A DNA stretch of 5,475 bases from CCY15215 sp034932145 (GTDB lineage Bacteria > Cyanobacteriota > Cyanobacteriia > Cyanobacteriales > Spirulinaceae). Under the pieces are notes generated by a model. It did not search any database. It saw only the letters and a list, made by a program, of their open reading frames with translations, and was not told where the DNA came from. Where the stretch lies: the NCBI RefSeq assembly GCF_034932145.1, contig NZ_JAYGHV010000341.1:1-5475 (forward strand), written 5' to 3'. Both the position numbers and the translations under genes were made by a program. Shown in pieces: positions 5,448-5,475 of the stretch; within the stretch, counting starts at the first letter, position 1; every line of letters starts with the position of its first letter.

Positions 5448-5475
5448 AAACTCTCAGACTATGCCAAAAAAGCCG
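5445..5475 (+). CDS. Start of an IS607-family serine recombinase (3' partial)
   Basis: Only ten codons are inside the window: MKLSDYAKKA, followed by one further base. This opening is characteristic of IS607-type TnpA and the related IS607-like resolvases, which begin with a small MerR-like helix-turn-helix (usually continuing G(V/I)SYRTA.RWW) ahead of a serine-recombinase catalytic domain. In the family, the enzyme excises a circular intermediate and inserts it with little target specificity, and a tnpB gene often follows. The phased repeats just upstream support reading this as the left end of such an element. No catalytic residue is visible, so the call rests on the N-terminal motif and context. 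A MerR-type regulator is the alternative. Confidence 0.65.
   Translation, partial: MKLSDYAKKA

Overview
The window is ordinary cyanobacterial chromosome for most of its length, with repeat-rich gaps and the start of a mobile element at the right edge. The cyanobacterial call rests on two things. About 17 copies of the HIP1 octamer GCGATCGC occur in 5.5 kb. The leftmost gene is the C-terminal part of a cell-division protein of the Ftn2/ZipN (ARC6) type, which is found only in cyanobacteria and plastids. Heptad-period repeats in the gaps fit a filamentous lineage, but I cannot name a genus.

Layout, left to right. (1) The 3' end of an ftn2/zipN-type gene on + (to 673), entering from outside the window. 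(2) A convergent gap of 96 bp holding three heptads. (3) Three genes on the minus strand, transcribed in the order cobI (4001-3261), a TonB-like gene (3213-1834) and a PfkB-type heptose-phosphate kinase gene (1798-770). The gaps are 47 and 35 bp, so they could be one transcript. (4) An 87-bp divergent gap that is almost entirely a 12-unit heptad array (4007-4090). (5) Two genes on +: an alpha/beta hydrolase (4089-4787) and glyoxalase I, gloA (4836-5264). (6) A roughly 122-bp MITE-like inverted-repeat element (5268-5389) with a perfect 34-bp palindrome inside. (7) At the right edge, the first ten codons of a protein resembling an IS607-family serine recombinase (from 5445), preceded by four 10-bp-spaced repeats that look like the element's end or operator.

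Functionally the genes are a mixed set: cell division, the corrin pathway, envelope energy transduction, heptose activation, a lipase-like hydrolase and methylglyoxal detoxification. The only functional link I can suggest is that a cobalamin-pathway gene and a TonB-like gene share a directon; this is inference. I found no CRISPR array, tRNA, rRNA or recognisable defence or biosynthetic cluster. The most interesting material is in the gaps and at the right edge, not in the coding genes.
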